64,000 bases of DNA, from contig NZ_JABWRZ020000001.1 of NCBI RefSeq assembly GCF_014269185.2, forward strand, positions 335,001 through 399,000. Direction: 5' to 3'. The notes under the pieces were generated by a model. The model saw only the letters and a program-made list of their open reading frames with translations. It searched no databases and had not been told where the DNA came from. Every line of letters begins with the position of its first letter. Positions within the stretch are counted from its first letter, which is position 1. This document shows, one piece after another, positions 28,393 to 39,679 of this stretch. This stretch comes from Pseudomonas oryzicola. GTDB lineage: Bacteria; Pseudomonadota; Gammaproteobacteria; Pseudomonadales; Pseudomonadaceae. The position numbers were made by a program, and so were the translations under genes.

Positions 28393-28435
28393 CCGCTCCC
28401 ACAGGGAGCGCGTCAGATTCTGAATCTTGCACCAG

Positions 28436-29101
28436 TTACTCGTGGGTCAGCTCCAGCACCCGATCCACCAGCTTGTAGATGCCGCCAGCCGCTTCACTGA
28501 TCGACTTGGCCTCCATGTACGCCGGGGTAGTCACCAGTTTGCGCTGGATGTCTTCGACAATATCGTGCACATCGCATTGTTCATGGGTACCGCCCATTTT
28601 TTCCACGGCCGCTGCAGTGCCGGCGTCGGTACCGATGGTGCAGACCACACCCGGCCCGTAGATCTTCGCCGCCAGCGCCGGCGAGATGCAGATCAGGCCA
28701 ACCGGCTTGCATGCCGTGGCGAAGGCTTCGGCCAGAGCCAGCACGTCCGGGTTGACGCTGCAGTTGGCGCCTTCCACGGCAAAGTTGGAGAGGTTCTTCG
28801 CCGCTCCGAAACCGCCCGGCACGATCAGCGCGTCGAAATCTTCGGCCTTGGCTTCGCGAATATCCTTGACCTGACCGCGGGCAATACGGGCCGACTCCAC
28901 CAGTACATTGCGCGACTCGGGCATTTCCTCGCCAGTCAGGTGGTTGATCACATGCAATTGCGCAATGTTAGGCGCGAAGCACTGCACCTGCGCACCGCGC
29001 TGGTCGAGGCGCAGCAGGGTGATCACGCTTTCGTGGATTTCGGCGCCGTCATAGACGCCACAGCCGGAAAGAATCACCGCTACTTTTTTTGTCATGCTCA
29101 T
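28436..29101 (-). CDS. elbB: ElbB, DJ-1 superfamily glyoxalase
   Basis: A 221-residue DJ-1/PfpI protein. The start KKVAVILSGCGVYDGAEIHE, the central VPGGFGAAKNLSNFAVEG and the elbow cysteine in GLICISPALA mark the ElbB (YhbL, isoprenoid biosynthesis with amidotransferase-like domain) branch. E. coli ElbB has glyoxalase activity in vitro; a role in isoprenoid synthesis was suggested genetically but not proved. It is divergent from the sterol-desaturase-like gene with a 106-bp spacer. Confidence 0.93.
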   Translation of the reverse strand: MSMTKKVAVILSGCGVYDGAEIHESVITLLRLDQRGAQVQCFAPNIAQLHVINHLTGEEMPESRNVLVESARIARGQVKDIREAKAEDFDALIVPGGFGAAKNLSNFAVEGANCSVNPDVLALAEAFATACKPVGLICISPALAAKIYGPGVVCTIGTDAGTAAAVEKMGGTHEQCDVHDIVEDIQRKLVTTPAYMEAKSISEAAGGIYKLVDRVLELTHE

Positions 29102-29207
29102 TACTCCAGTGTCGAGGCGCTAAATGTCCTCTAGTTTGGCAGATGTCGCCATAGGGATTCTGGTGCATGCGGCCTAATCTTGATGGATAACGCCTGAGCT
29201 CACGCCC

Positions 29208-30464
29208 ATGGACCTGATACTGCTGGCTGTGCCGTTCTTCTTCGTGCTGATCGCCGTGGAACTGGTAGCCGACCGTGTGCGTGGCCAGCGCAACTTCACC
29301 CTGGCCGACTCGATCAACAGCCTCAGCACCGGCGCACTGTCGACCAGCACCGGGCTGCTGACCAAAGGGCTGGGGCTGCTGACCTATGCCTTCGCCTTCG
29401 AGCACCTGGCGCTGCTGCGCCTGCCGTCGCAGGCTTGGTGGGTGTGGTTGCTGGCCTTTGTCCTGTACGACTTCTGCTACTACTGGCTGCACCGTCTGGG
29501 GCACGAGCGCAACGTGCTGTGGGCTGCGCATTCGGTGCATCACCAGAGCGAGGAGTACAACCTCACCACTGCACTGCGCCAGACCAGCAGCGGTTTCATC
29601 TTTTCCTGGATCTTCTACCTGCCGCTGGCGCTGGTCGGGGTGCCGCCAGTGGTGTTCATCACCGTGGCGTCGCTCAACCTGTTGTACCAGTTCTGGGTAC
29701 ATACCCGGCATATCGCCAAGCTTGGCTGGCTCGAGTGGGTGTTGATCACGCCATCCAACCATCGCGTCCACCATGCGCAAAATCCTGCTTACTTGGATCG
29801 CAACTACGGCGGCGTGTTCATTCTCTGGGACCGTCTGTTCGGCACCTTCAAGGAGGAGGATCCGGCCGAGCCGGTAGTGTTCGGGGTGACTACGCCGCTG
29901 GCCAGCTGGAACCCGCTGTGGGCCAACCTGCAGTTCTATGCCCAGCTCTGGCACGACGCCCGGCGTGCCGACAGCGTGTGGGACAAGCTGCGCATCTGGT
30001 TCATGCCCACGGGCTGGCGCCCGGCCGATGTGGCCGCACGCTATCCGCAGGCCAGGCAGGACCTGGCGCGGTTTCGCAAGTTCGCGGTGGCCCTGGGCCG
30101 CCCGCAGCAGGCCTACGTGGCGGCGCAGTTCGTGGTTTACGTGGCGTTGGGCAGCTATCTGATGGACGTGGCCGAGCGTGTGCCAGGTGCCGCGCTGGTG
30201 CTCGGCTGGGCGCTGATGGCGTTTGGCTTGTTCGTGCTGGGCGCGCTGCTGGAGAACCGGCCGTGGGCCACGCGCCTGGAGCTGGTACGGCTGCTGGCCA
30301 CTGTGCCGGCGCTGTACCTGGCCGGCGCCCTGGGCCTAGCGGTGGTCGTGCCGTTGGCCTGGCTCGTGCTCGTGGCTTATTGCCTGCTCAGCTTCTGGGG
30401 CCTGGGCCTGGCCCGCCGCCTTGCGCTCCGCACGCAAGGTCCGGAAGCGTCGGCGCAGCCATAG
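29208..30464 (+). CDS. Sterol desaturase/fatty acid hydroxylase family membrane protein
   Basis: A 418-residue integral membrane protein. The di-iron histidine clusters are all present: HRLGH, HSVHHQ and, further on, HRVHH with an additional histidine in WVHTRHIAK. The C-terminal ~110 residues add more hydrophobic helices beyond the usual ~300-residue core. The family hydroxylates or desaturates lipids; the substrate is unknown. Its 3' end overlaps the opposite-strand DedA gene by 129 bp (30336-30464). The start is MDLILLAVPFFF; there is no strong Shine-Dalgarno, only cgcctgagc. Confidence 0.9.
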   Translation: MDLILLAVPFFFVLIAVELVADRVRGQRNFTLADSINSLSTGALSTSTGLLTKGLGLLTYAFAFEHLALLRLPSQAWWVWLLAFVLYDFCYYWLHRLGHERNVLWAAHSVHHQSEEYNLTTALRQTSSGFIFSWIFYLPLALVGVPPVVFITVASLNLLYQFWVHTRHIAKLGWLEWVLITPSNHRVHHAQNPAYLDRNYGGVFILWDRLFGTFKEEDPAEPVVFGVTTPLASWNPLWANLQFYAQLWHDARRADSVWDKLRIWFMPTGWRPADVAARYPQARQDLARFRKFAVALGRPQQAYVAAQFVVYVALGSYLMDVAERVPGAALVLGWALMAFGLFVLGALLENRPWATRLELVRLLATVPALYLAGALGLAVVVPLAWLVLVAYCLLSFWGLGLARRLALRTQGPEASAQP

Positions 30465-30980
30465 CAGGCCGCCCAGCGCCAGCAAGCCACCCAGCACCCA
30501 TAGCTCGTAGCGCTTCACATTGCCCAGCAGGCCTTCGAGAATGGCGCCGAAGTGGTACGCGGCGGCGCCCAGGGCCACTGCCCAGATCGCCGCGCCCAGG
30601 CCGTTCAGCAGCAGGTAGCGGCGCGGCGGGTAGCCCGACAGGCCGATGGCCACCGGCATGACCGTGCGCAGGCCATAGACGAAGCGGAAACTCAGCACCC
30701 AGATGTCGGGGTGGCGGCGGATGTGGTCCAGCGCCCGGTCGCCCATTGCCTGCCAGCGCGGTTTGCGGGCCAGTATCCTGCGCCCATGGCGACGGCCCAT
30801 GAAGTACCACAGCTGATCGCCGGCATAGCTGCCGAAAAACGCCACCAGGCACACCAGGTTGATGTCCATGTAGCCGCGGAACGCAAGGAATCCCGCAAGC
30901 ACCAGAATGGTCTCGCCTTCAAAGAAGGTGCCTAGAAAAAGGGCGAAGTAGCCGAAATCCTGCAGGAATTGTTGAAGCAT
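30336..30980 (-). CDS. DedA-family membrane protein
   Basis: A 214-residue DedA (SNARE-associated/VTT) protein. Family motifs are FFEGETILVLAGFLA, YAGDQLWYFMGRRHG and the F/G-rich RFVYGLRTVMPVAIGLSG, with about five hydrophobic segments and a charged, histidine-rich C-tail (HEHEPGQRHDHR). DedA proteins act as lipid scramblases or undecaprenyl-phosphate flippases and are needed for membrane potential (established for several). I took the ATG of MLQQFLQDFGYF; the longer in-frame start at 31157 lacks family similarity. The tail of the gene overlaps the convergent sterol-desaturase-like gene. Confidence 0.9.
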   Translation of the reverse strand: MLQQFLQDFGYFALFLGTFFEGETILVLAGFLAFRGYMDINLVCLVAFFGSYAGDQLWYFMGRRHGRRILARKPRWQAMGDRALDHIRRHPDIWVLSFRFVYGLRTVMPVAIGLSGYPPRRYLLLNGLGAAIWAVALGAAAYHFGAILEGLLGNVKRYELWVLGGLLALGGLLWLRRRFRTLRAERKAAGQAQAPEAEQAISHEHEPGQRHDHR

Positions 30981-31114
30981 TTTCTGAGGTGCTGGCGAAA
31001 TGAACGCGCAGCCTACCCCTTCGCGCGCATTCGTGAAAGTGTCCAAATGTGTCTCGACGTGAACATTTCCTACACGGAGAATGCCGCAAGGCACGCGCCA
31101 CAGCTTGCCCTGGC

Positions 31115-31148
31115 GTGTAACACAGGCGTCATAATGGGCGCTTATCTT
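31115..31148 (+). promoter_or_regulatory. Possible Pho box and -10 of ppk
   Basis: Gtgtaac-acag-gcgtcat resembles the PhoB direct repeat CTGTCAT-N4-CTGTCAT (4 and 5 of 7 matches), followed 10 bp later by a TATCTT -10 candidate, ~46 bp before ppk. ppk is PhoB-regulated in other Pseudomonas, but the match here is weak. Confidence 0.35.
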
Positions 31149-31193
31149 GCCGCTCAATTGATGATAGGGCGTTAACGTCCTCAGGAACGCCAG

Positions 31194-33425
31194 ATGAATA
31201 ATGAAGTGCTAACCCCTGTCGCGATCAAGGATGCTCAGGAGCTCCCCGAGGAGATGGTGCAGACCCCGCCAGACCTGCCGCCGGCGCCTCAGCCCGTGGT
31301 GGAACCGGTGGCCCCGGCACCCGCGCCGGCCCCGGCGATCGCCGTCCCCGGCCTGGACGACAGCAGCCTGTACATTCATCGCGAACTCTCGCAGCTGCAG
31401 TTCAACATCCGCGTGCTGGAACAGGCGCTGGACGAAAGCTATCCACTGCTCGAACGCCTCAAGTTCCTGCTGATCTTTTCCAGCAACCTCGACGAGTTCT
31501 TCGAGATCCGTGTCGCCGGCCTGAAGAAGCAGATCAATTTTGCCCGGGAACTGGCCGGCGCCGACGGCCTGCAGCCACACCAGGCACTGGCGCGCATCAG
31601 CGATCTGGTACACAGCGAAGTGGAGCGCCAGTACGCAATCCTCAACGACGTGCTACTGCCAGAGCTGGAAAAGCACCAGATTCGCTTCATTCGCCGCCGT
31701 TACTGGACACCCAAGCTCAAGACCTGGGTGCGCCGCTATTTCCGCGATGAAATCGCCCCGATCATCACCCCGATCGGCCTCGACCCGACCCACCCGTTCC
31801 CGCTGCTGGTGAACAAGAGCCTCAACTTCATCGTCGAGCTCGAGGGGGTCGACGCCTTCGGCCGCGATTCCGGCCTGGCGATCATCCCGGCCCCGCGCCT
31901 GCTGCCGCGGGTCATCCGCGTGCCGGAAGAGGTGGGTGGCGCAGGGGACAACTATGTGTTCCTGTCGTCGATGATCCACGCGCACGCCGACGACCTGTTC
32001 CAGGGCATGAAGGTAAAGGGCTGCTACCAGTTCCGCCTGACCCGCAACGCCGACCTGGCGTTGGATTCCGAAGAGGTCGATGACCTGGCCCGCGCGCTGC
32101 GCGGCGAGTTGTTCTCGCGTCGCTATGGCGATGCCGTACGCCTGGAAGTGGCCGATACCTGCCCCAAACACCTGTCGGACTACCTGCTCAAGCAGTTCAG
32201 CCTCAGTGAAAGCGAGTTGTACCAGGTCAACGGCCCGGTCAACCTCACCCGCCTGTTCAGCATTACAGGCCTGGACAGCCACCCCGAGCTGCAATACACG
32301 CCGTTCACCCCGGCGATCCCCAAGCTGCTGCAAAACGCTGACAACATCTTCAGCGTGATCGGTAAGCAGGACATCCTGCTGATGCACCCGTTCGAGTCGT
32401 TCACCCCGGTGATCGACCTGCTGCGCCAGGCTGCCAAGGACCCGCACGTGCTCGCCGTGCGCCAGACCCTGTACCGCTCCGGTGCCAACTCGGAAATCGT
32501 CGACGCGCTGGTGGACGCGGCGCGTAACGGCAAGGAAGTCACTGCGGTGATCGAACTGCGTGCGCGTTTCGACGAAGAATCCAACCTGCAGATGGCCAGC
32601 CGCCTGCAGGCCGCCGGTGCGGTGGTGATCTATGGTGTGGTCGGCTTCAAGACCCACGCCAAGATGATGCTGATCCTGCGCCGTGAACAGGGCGAGATCG
32701 TGCGTTATGCGCACCTGGGTACCGGCAACTACCACGCCGGCAACGCCCGCCTGTACACCGACTACAGCCTGTTGACCTCCGATGACGCCCTCACCGAGGA
32801 CGTCGGCAAGCTGTTCAGCCAGCTGATCGGCATGGGCAAGACCCTGCGCATGAAGAAGCTGCTGCATGCGCCGTTCACCCTGAAGAAGGGCATGCTCGAC
32901 ATGATCGCGCGGGAAACCCAGTTCGCCCTTGAAGGCAAGCCGGCGCACATCATTGCCAAGTTCAACTCGCTGACCGACGCCAAGGTCATCAAGGCGTTGT
33001 ACAAGGCCAGCCAGTCGGGCGTGAAGATCGACCTGGTGGTGCGTGGCATGTGCTGCCTGCGCCCAGGTATTCCGGGGGTTTCGCACAACATCCAGGTGCG
33101 CTCGATCATCGGCCGCTTCCTCGAGCACACGCGGGTGTTCTACTTCCTCAATGGCGGCGAAGAGCAGATCTACCTGTCCAGCGCCGACTGGATGGAGCGC
33201 AACCTCGACAAGCGTGTCGAGACCTGTTTCCCGGTGGAAGGCAAGAAGCTGTTGCTGCGGGTGAAGAAGGAGCTGGAAGGCTACCTGACCGACAACACCC
33301 ACGCCTGGACCCTGCAGCCAGACGGGCGCTACGTGCGCAGCACGCCGACCGGCAACCAGAACCCGCGGAGTGCCCAGGCGACCCTGCTGGAGCGCCTGAG
33401 CAACCCGGTCCTCAACGTACGCTGA
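31194..33425 (+). CDS. ppk: Polyphosphate kinase PPK1
   Basis: A 743-residue PPK1, which polymerises ATP gamma-phosphate into polyphosphate. After a ~55-residue Pro/Ala-rich N-terminal extension ([24 protein letters not shown]) come the N domain ([20 protein letters not shown]), the head domain and two C-terminal phospholipase-D-like domains. Catalytic histidines are H488 (FKTHAKMM), the autophosphorylated residue by homology, and H645 (LEHTRVFYF). Aggaacgccag precedes the ATG. It overlaps convergent ppx by 14 bp. Confidence 0.96.
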   Translation: MNNEVLTPVAIKDAQELPEEMVQTPPDLPPAPQPVVEPVAPAPAPAPAIAVPGLDDSSLYIHRELSQLQFNIRVLEQALDESYPLLERLKFLLIFSSNLDEFFEIRVAGLKKQINFARELAGADGLQPHQALARISDLVHSEVERQYAILNDVLLPELEKHQIRFIRRRYWTPKLKTWVRRYFRDEIAPIITPIGLDPTHPFPLLVNKSLNFIVELEGVDAFGRDSGLAIIPAPRLLPRVIRVPEEVGGAGDNYVFLSSMIHAHADDLFQGMKVKGCYQFRLTRNADLALDSEEVDDLARALRGELFSRRYGDAVRLEVADTCPKHLSDYLLKQFSLSESELYQVNGPVNLTRLFSITGLDSHPELQYTPFTPAIPKLLQNADNIFSVIGKQDILLMHPFESFTPVIDLLRQAAKDPHVLAVRQTLYRSGANSEIVDALVDAARNGKEVTAVIELRARFDEESNLQMASRLQAAGAVVIYGVVGFKTHAKMMLILRREQGEIVRYAHLGTGNYHAGNARLYTDYSLLTSDDALTEDVGKLFSQLIGMGKTLRMKKLLHAPFTLKKGMLDMIARETQFALEGKPAHIIAKFNSLTDAKVIKALYKASQSGVKIDLVVRGMCCLRPGIPGVSHNIQVRSIIGRFLEHTRVFYFLNGGEEQIYLSSADWMERNLDKRVETCFPVEGKKLLLRVKKELEGYLTDNTHAWTLQPDGRYVRSTPTGNQNPRSAQATLLERLSNPVLNVR

Positions 33426-34914
33426 GGACGAAGCCGACCCGGGCCAGCCACTCCGCCTCGTTGGCGAAGTCGGCCTGGGTCAGCTGGTTCTGTTCCAGCC
33501 AGCCATGCGGGAATACCACGTCCAGGCAATCGCCGGCAGCCTTCAGTTCCACCTTTGGCATCTGCTGGTTGCCGCGGATGTGGTGGAACAGGATGGCGAA
33601 GCGCAGCAGCACGCACAGGCGCAGCAGCTTGACCCCTTCCTCGCCCAGCTCGGCGTATTTGTCCTTGGGGATGTTGCGACGGTGGCCGCGTACCAGCAAG
33701 GCCATCATCTGCTGATCCTCGCGGGAGAAGCCCGACAGGTCGGAGTGCTCGATCAGGTAGGCGCCGTGCTTGTGGTAATGGTAGTGGGCGATGTCCAGGC
33801 CGATTTCGTGCACCTTTGCCGCCCAGCCCAGCAGGTCGCGCCAGTTTCCGTCTTTCAGGTCCCAGGCGTCGGCTACCTGGTCGAACGCGTGCAGCGCCTT
33901 GCGCTCGACGCGTGCAGCCTGGCCCTGGTCCACGTGGTAGCGCTCCATCAGCGAGTTCAGGGTGCGCTCGCGCACGTCTTCGTGGTGGTGGCGGCCCAGG
34001 AGGTCGAACAGCACACCCTCGCGCAGGGCGCCGTCGCAGTGGTCCATGCGCTGCAGTTCCAGCGCATCGAAGATCGCCTCGAGAATCGCCAGGCCGGCCG
34101 GGAAGATGGCCCGACGGTCGGGTTTGACGCCGTCGAAGTCGATCTTGTCGACCTCACCCAGCTTGAACAGTTTGCGCTTGACCCAGGCCAGGCCCTCGGC
34201 GTTGACCTCGCCATTGCCCAGGCCACCAGCCTTGATGGCTGCGCCGATGGCGCGGATGGTACCAGACGAACCGATGGCCTCGTCCCAGGTCAGGCGATGC
34301 AGGGCATTCTCGATGCTCATCAGTTCCAGGCGCGCGGCGGTGTAGGCCTGGGCGTAGCGGGCCGGGGTGATCTTGCCGTCGCGGAAGTAGCGCTGGGTGA
34401 AGCTGACGCAGCCCATCTGCAGGCTTTCGCGCAGCAGCGGCTCGAAGCGTTGGCCGATGATGAATTCGGTACTGCCGCCGCCGATGTCGGCGACCAGGCG
34501 CTTGCCCGGTGTATCGGCCAGGGTATGCGACACGCCGAGGTAGATCAGGCGCGCTTCTTCGCGACCGGAGATGACCTCCACCGGGTGTCCGAGGATGGCT
34601 TCGGCGCGCTGGATGAATTCGTTGCGGTTGCGCGCTTCGCGCAAGGCGTTGGTACCGACGATGCGCACCGAGCCGGCGGGCATGCCGTTGATCAGCTGGG
34701 AAAAGCGCTTGAGGCAGTCCAGGCCCCGTTCCATGGCTTCTTCGCTGAGCTTGCGCTCGTCGTCGATGCCGGCGGCCAGCTGAACCTTCTCGCCGAGCCG
34801 CTCGAGGATGCGGATTTCGGTATGGTGGGCCTTGGCCACGACCATGTGAAAGCTGTTGGAGCCAAGGTCGATGGCGGCGATCAGGGACAGGTTCTTCGCG
34901 ATGGTATGCGGCAT
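33412..34914 (-). CDS. ppx: Exopolyphosphatase
   Basis: A 500-residue Ppx/GppA-type phosphatase of the actin-like ATPase fold. Phosphate-binding motifs are [14 protein letters not shown] (residues ~12-25) and [10 protein letters not shown]; the C-terminal half is an HD-like helical domain. It degrades polyphosphate from its end, opposing Ppk, and binds ppGpp in E. coli. The start is the ATG of [12 protein letters not shown]; the frame is open to 35091 but those codons lack family similarity. Convergent with ppk, in contrast to the ppk-ppx operon of E. coli. Confidence 0.95.
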   Translation of the reverse strand: MPHTIAKNLSLIAAIDLGSNSFHMVVAKAHHTEIRILERLGEKVQLAAGIDDERKLSEEAMERGLDCLKRFSQLINGMPAGSVRIVGTNALREARNRNEFIQRAEAILGHPVEVISGREEARLIYLGVSHTLADTPGKRLVADIGGGSTEFIIGQRFEPLLRESLQMGCVSFTQRYFRDGKITPARYAQAYTAARLELMSIENALHRLTWDEAIGSSGTIRAIGAAIKAGGLGNGEVNAEGLAWVKRKLFKLGEVDKIDFDGVKPDRRAIFPAGLAILEAIFDALELQRMDHCDGALREGVLFDLLGRHHHEDVRERTLNSLMERYHVDQGQAARVERKALHAFDQVADAWDLKDGNWRDLLGWAAKVHEIGLDIAHYHYHKHGAYLIEHSDLSGFSREDQQMMALLVRGHRRNIPKDKYAELGEEGVKLLRLCVLLRFAILFHHIRGNQQMPKVELKAAGDCLDVVFPHGWLEQNQLTQADFANEAEWLARVGFVLSVR

Positions 34915-35170
34915 GATCTGGTTGTTCTCGGTCGTTAACCCGGCAATCGTGCCACGATAGCAGGCTATCGCCAACGCGTGGCATACAGCCGTTGAGCAGG
35001 CCTTGATGCAAGGCAATGTGCCATTCGATGCTATGACACTGGCATGACAGTTTCGATTCGTGGCGTCTTGCACAACTATAGTTACACTCAATCGTCCGCG
35101 GCTTCCTGTAGGAGTCGGGTGCGGCTATGATGGGCAACGTTTTTTATTGCTTACGACCTTGGAGATTTCC

Positions 35171-35497
35171 ATGAGCGACAAAATCAAACACGTCACCGAC
35201 GCCAGCTTCGAAGCCGAAGTACTGCAGGCTCAGGGCCCGGTGCTGGTCGACTACTGGGCTGAATGGTGCGGCCCATGCAAGATGATCGCTCCGGTTCTGG
35301 ACGACATCGCTGCCACCTACGAGGGCAAACTGACCGTCGCCAAACTGAACATCGACGAGAACCAGGAAACTCCGGCCAAGCACGGCGTGCGTGGCATCCC
35401 GACGCTGATGCTGTTCAAGAACGGCAATGTCGAGGCCACCAAGGTCGGCGCACTGTCGAAATCGCAGCTGGCCGCGTTCCTCGACGCCCACCTGTGA
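35171..35497 (+). CDS. trxA: Thioredoxin 1
   Basis: A 108-residue thioredoxin with the active site W-C33-G-P-C36 ([14 protein letters not shown]), cis-proline in GIPTLMLF and buried aspartate D27. It reduces ribonucleotide reductase, PAPS reductase and others. Ggagatttcc precedes the ATG; a rho-independent terminator follows 10 bp after the stop. It lies directly before rho, as in many gamma-proteobacteria. Confidence 0.97.
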   Translation: MSDKIKHVTDASFEAEVLQAQGPVLVDYWAEWCGPCKMIAPVLDDIAATYEGKLTVAKLNIDENQETPAKHGVRGIPTLMLFKNGNVEATKVGALSKSQLAAFLDAHL

Positions 35498-35507
35498 TAG
35501 CAAGAAG

Positions 35508-35531
35508 CCCCGCGAATGCGGGGTTTTTTTT
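35508..35531 (+). terminator. Rho-independent terminator of trxA
   Basis: Ccccgc and gcgggg make a 6-bp stem with a gaat loop and are followed by eight T residues. It separates trxA from the rho leader. Confidence 0.93.
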
Positions 35532-35738
35532 GCCTGCAAAGGTCTGCGGCGGTACGATTTCCACCGTCAAAACCACTAGACGTCGAAAAAAGCAAGTGTT
35601 ACATTCGGCCTCGCACTGCTTCTCCAGTGCCCTCTACACGCCGTCGCCGAAGCATCCCTAATTCGAATCAGTACGCGATCCTGTCGCCATCTAGCGGCGC
35701 GGCTTCATTAAGCCAGAAGCTTAATTCTCCCTTCTTAC

Positions 35739-35758
35739 ATGATTACGTCATTCCCCTT

Positions 35759-35762
<4 letters not shown>
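35739..35762 (+). CDS. Possible 7-codon leader ORF overlapping the rho start
   Basis: ATG at 35739 opens the frame MITSFPL, whose TGA (35760-35762) overlaps the rho ATG (35759-35761). rho itself has no Shine-Dalgarno immediately upstream (attcccctt), so re-initiation from this mini-ORF could drive it. E. coli rho also has a leader peptide gene, rhoL, though longer. No clear ribosome site precedes this mini-ORF either, so it may be chance. Confidence 0.3.
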
Positions 35763-37018
<1,256 letters not shown>

Positions 37019-37055
37019 GCGTCCCGGCCAGGTATTGAATGGGGCTGCTTCGCAG

Positions 37056-37125
37056 CCCATCGCGACACAAGGCCGCTCCTACAGGGAATACGTAACCTGT
37101 AGGAGCGGCCTTGTGTCGCGATGGG
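37056..37125. repeat. REP inverted pair after rho (29-bp perfect arms)
   Basis: Arms 37056-37084 and 37097-37125 are exact reverse complements (core cgcgacacaaggccgctcc) with a 12-nt loop; weaker pairing extends to 37041 and 37140. It lies 37 bp after rho and ~95 bp before ubiD. Confidence 0.92.
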
Positions 37126-37218
37126 ACGCGAAGCGGCCCCAAGTCATTTTTGGCCACTGAGCCCCGAACGGCGCTACACTCTGCACCCCGACCGATACGG
37201 CCAACATGAGGCTCCTGC

Positions 37219-38685
37219 ATGCAGTATCGCGACTTGCGCGACTTCATCCGTGGCCTGGAACAGCGCGGCGAGCTCAAGCGCATCCAGGTTCCGATCTCCC
37301 CAGTGCTGGAAATGACCGAGGTCTGCGACCGCACCCTGCGCGCCAAGGGCCCAGCGTTGCTGTTCGAAAAGCCCACCGGCTTCGACATCCCGGTGCTGGG
37401 CAACCTGTTCGGCACCCCGGAGCGCGTGGCCATGGGCATGGGCGCCGAATCGGTGGCGGAACTGCGCGAAATCGGCAAGCTGCTGGCCTTCCTCAAGGAG
37501 CCCGAGCCGCCGAAAGGCCTGAAGGACGCTTGGTCCAAGCTGCCGATCTTCAAGAAAGTCGTGTCGATGGCGCCAAAGGTGGTCAAGGACGCGGTGTGCC
37601 AGGAAGTGGTGGTCGAGGGTGACGATGTCGACCTCGGGGCACTGCCGATCCAGCACTGCTGGCCGGGCGACGTCGCACCGCTGATCACCTGGGGGCTCAC
37701 CGTCACCCGTGGCCCGAACAAGGACCGCCAGAACCTGGGCATCTATCGCCAGCAGGTGATCGGCCGCAACAAGGTCATCATGCGCTGGCTCAGCCACCGT
37801 GGCGGTGCCCTGGACTACCGCGAGTGGTGCGAGAAGCACCCCGGCCAGCCGTTCCCGGTCGCCGTGGCCCTGGGGGCGGACCCGGCAACCATCCTTGGCG
37901 CGGTGACGCCGGTGCCGGATACCCTGTCGGAATATGCCTTCGCCGGCCTGCTGCGTGGCAACCGTACCGAGCTGGTCAAGTGCCGGGGCAGCAGCCTGCA
38001 GGTGCCGGCCACCGCCGAGATCATTCTGGAAGGGGTGATCCACCCGGGCGAGATGGCCCCGGAAGGCCCGTATGGCGACCACACCGGCTATTACAACGAA
38101 GTGGACAGCTTCCCGGTGTTCACCGTCGAGCGCATCACCCACCGGCAGAAACCGATCTACCACAGCACCTATACCGGCCGCCCACCGGATGAGCCGGCGA
38201 TTCTCGGTGTGGCACTGAACGAAGTGTTCGTGCCGATCCTGCAAAAGCAGTTCCCGGAAATTGTCGACTTCTACCTGCCGCCGGAAGGCTGTTCGTACCG
38301 CATGGCGGTGGTCACCATGAAAAAGCAGTACCCAGGCCACGCCAAGCGCGTGATGCTGGGTGTGTGGTCGTTCCTGCGACAGTTCATGTACACCAAGTTC
38401 GTTATTGTCACCGACGATGACATCAACGCCCGCGACTGGAACGATGTGATCTGGGCCATCACCACGCGCATGGACCCCAAGCGTGATACGGTAATGATCG
38501 ACAACACGCCTATCGACTACCTCGACTTTGCGTCGCCGGTATCGGGGTTGGGGTCGAAGATGGGCCTGGACGCCACGCACAAGTGGCCGGGCGAGACGAC
38601 ACGCGAATGGGGGCGGGTCATCGTCAAGGACGAAGCCGTTACCCGCCGTATTGATGAGCTGTGGGATCAGTTGGGAATAGATTGA
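37219..38685 (+). CDS. ubiD: 4-hydroxy-3-polyprenylbenzoate decarboxylase UbiD
   Basis: A 488-residue UbiD decarboxylase that needs prenylated FMN and performs the decarboxylation step of ubiquinone synthesis. Recognisable segments are [19 protein letters not shown] at the N-terminus, [24 protein letters not shown] and [15 protein letters not shown], which carry prFMN- and metal-binding residues, and [14 protein letters not shown]. Its TGA overlaps the next gene's ATG (TGATG), so the reductase downstream is translationally coupled. Confidence 0.96.
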   Translation: MQYRDLRDFIRGLEQRGELKRIQVPISPVLEMTEVCDRTLRAKGPALLFEKPTGFDIPVLGNLFGTPERVAMGMGAESVAELREIGKLLAFLKEPEPPKGLKDAWSKLPIFKKVVSMAPKVVKDAVCQEVVVEGDDVDLGALPIQHCWPGDVAPLITWGLTVTRGPNKDRQNLGIYRQQVIGRNKVIMRWLSHRGGALDYREWCEKHPGQPFPVAVALGADPATILGAVTPVPDTLSEYAFAGLLRGNRTELVKCRGSSLQVPATAEIILEGVIHPGEMAPEGPYGDHTGYYNEVDSFPVFTVERITHRQKPIYHSTYTGRPPDEPAILGVALNEVFVPILQKQFPEIVDFYLPPEGCSYRMAVVTMKKQYPGHAKRVMLGVWSFLRQFMYTKFVIVTDDDINARDWNDVIWAITTRMDPKRDTVMIDNTPIDYLDFASPVSGLGSKMGLDATHKWPGETTREWGRVIVKDEAVTRRIDELWDQLGID

Positions 38686-39653
38686 TGCAGGTAACGTTGC
38701 AGCCGTCCGGGGCGGTGCTGGCGCTCGAACCCGGGGAACGGATCCTGGATGGAGCGCGGCGGCTGGGCTATGACTGCCCGAACAGCTGCCGCAATGGCAA
38801 TTGCCATGTTTGCGCCGCGTTGCTGGTCGAAGGCCGGGTTTGCCAGGATGGCGAGGTCCGCGACCATGGTGAGCTGTTTACCTGCATAGCCGAACCGCTG
38901 GAGGACTGCGTGTTGCTCTGGGATGGTGTGCTCGCCCTGGGCGAGCTGCCGGTGCGCAAGCTGGCATGCAGCGTCAGTGAGTGCGTCGAGGTGGGTGGCG
39001 ATGTTTGGCGTGTGCGCTTGCTCGCACCAGCCGGCAAGCCGCCGCGCTATCACGCTGGGCAATACCTGATGATCGAGCGCGACGGTGGCAAGCAGGCGGC
39101 GTTTTCGCTGGCTTCCGCCCCTCATTCCGGGCGTGAGCTGGAGTTGCATGTGCTGGCGCGCGAGCCCAGCGCGGTGCAACTGATTGCCCAGCTGCAGCGC
39201 GACCGCCTGGCGCGCATCGAAATGCCGTTCGGCGACACCCACCTGGCCGAGCTGCCTGACGGGCCGCTGGTGCTGATCGCCGCCGGCACAGGCATGGGCC
39301 AGATGCACAGCCTGGTCGAGCATTGCCGGGCGCAGGGCTTCCGCCACCCGGTGCACCTGTACTGGGGCGTGCGCCGGCCCGAGGACTTCTACCAGATCGA
39401 CCATTGGCAAGAATGGCAGCGCCTGCCCAACCTGTTCCTGCATCAGGTCGTCAGCGACCTGTGCGGCTGGGAAGGCCGTTGCGGCATGCTGCATGAGGCG
39501 GTCTGCGAAGACATTGCCGACCTCAATACCGTGCATGTCTATGCCAGCGGCTCGCCAAACATGATCTATGCCACCCTCGATGCCCTGGTCGAAGCTGGCA
39601 TGGATGCGCACCGCATGCGCGCAGATGTGTTTGCCTACGCCCCGCGCGGTTAA
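38685..39653 (+). CDS. Ferredoxin-FAD reductase (AscD-like), next to ubiD
   Basis: A 322-residue flavoprotein with an N-terminal plant-type 2Fe-2S ferredoxin domain (C35, C40, C43 and C67 in CRNGNCHVC and LFTCIAEP) followed by an FAD-binding domain (GQYLMIERDG, AFSLASAPH) and an NAD(P)H domain (LIAAGTGMGQMHSLVEH, YASGSPNM). This is the CDP-6-deoxy-glucoseen reductase/AscD or NAD(P)H-flavin reductase type. In E. coli the gene after ubiD is fre, which lacks the ferredoxin part, so this may be a Fre counterpart supplying reduced flavin; that is inference. The start overlaps the ubiD stop. Confidence 0.9.
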   Translation: MQVTLQPSGAVLALEPGERILDGARRLGYDCPNSCRNGNCHVCAALLVEGRVCQDGEVRDHGELFTCIAEPLEDCVLLWDGVLALGELPVRKLACSVSECVEVGGDVWRVRLLAPAGKPPRYHAGQYLMIERDGGKQAAFSLASAPHSGRELELHVLAREPSAVQLIAQLQRDRLARIEMPFGDTHLAELPDGPLVLIAAGTGMGQMHSLVEHCRAQGFRHPVHLYWGVRRPEDFYQIDHWQEWQRLPNLFLHQVVSDLCGWEGRCGMLHEAVCEDIADLNTVHVYASGSPNMIYATLDALVEAGMDAHRMRADVFAYAPRG

Positions 39654-39679
39654 TAACCAAAGTTTCAAAGTGCGGCCAT

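Noticed and set aside
31653..33302. A 549-codon open frame on the - strand opposite ppk
   Set aside because: Antisense shadow of ppk; no family motif, and no ribosome site or promoter logic.
35516..35758. Longer N-terminus of Rho reading through the trxA terminator
   Set aside because: Start at 35759 gives 419 residues with K184 in the P-loop exactly as in E. coli; upstream codons include the terminator T-tract.
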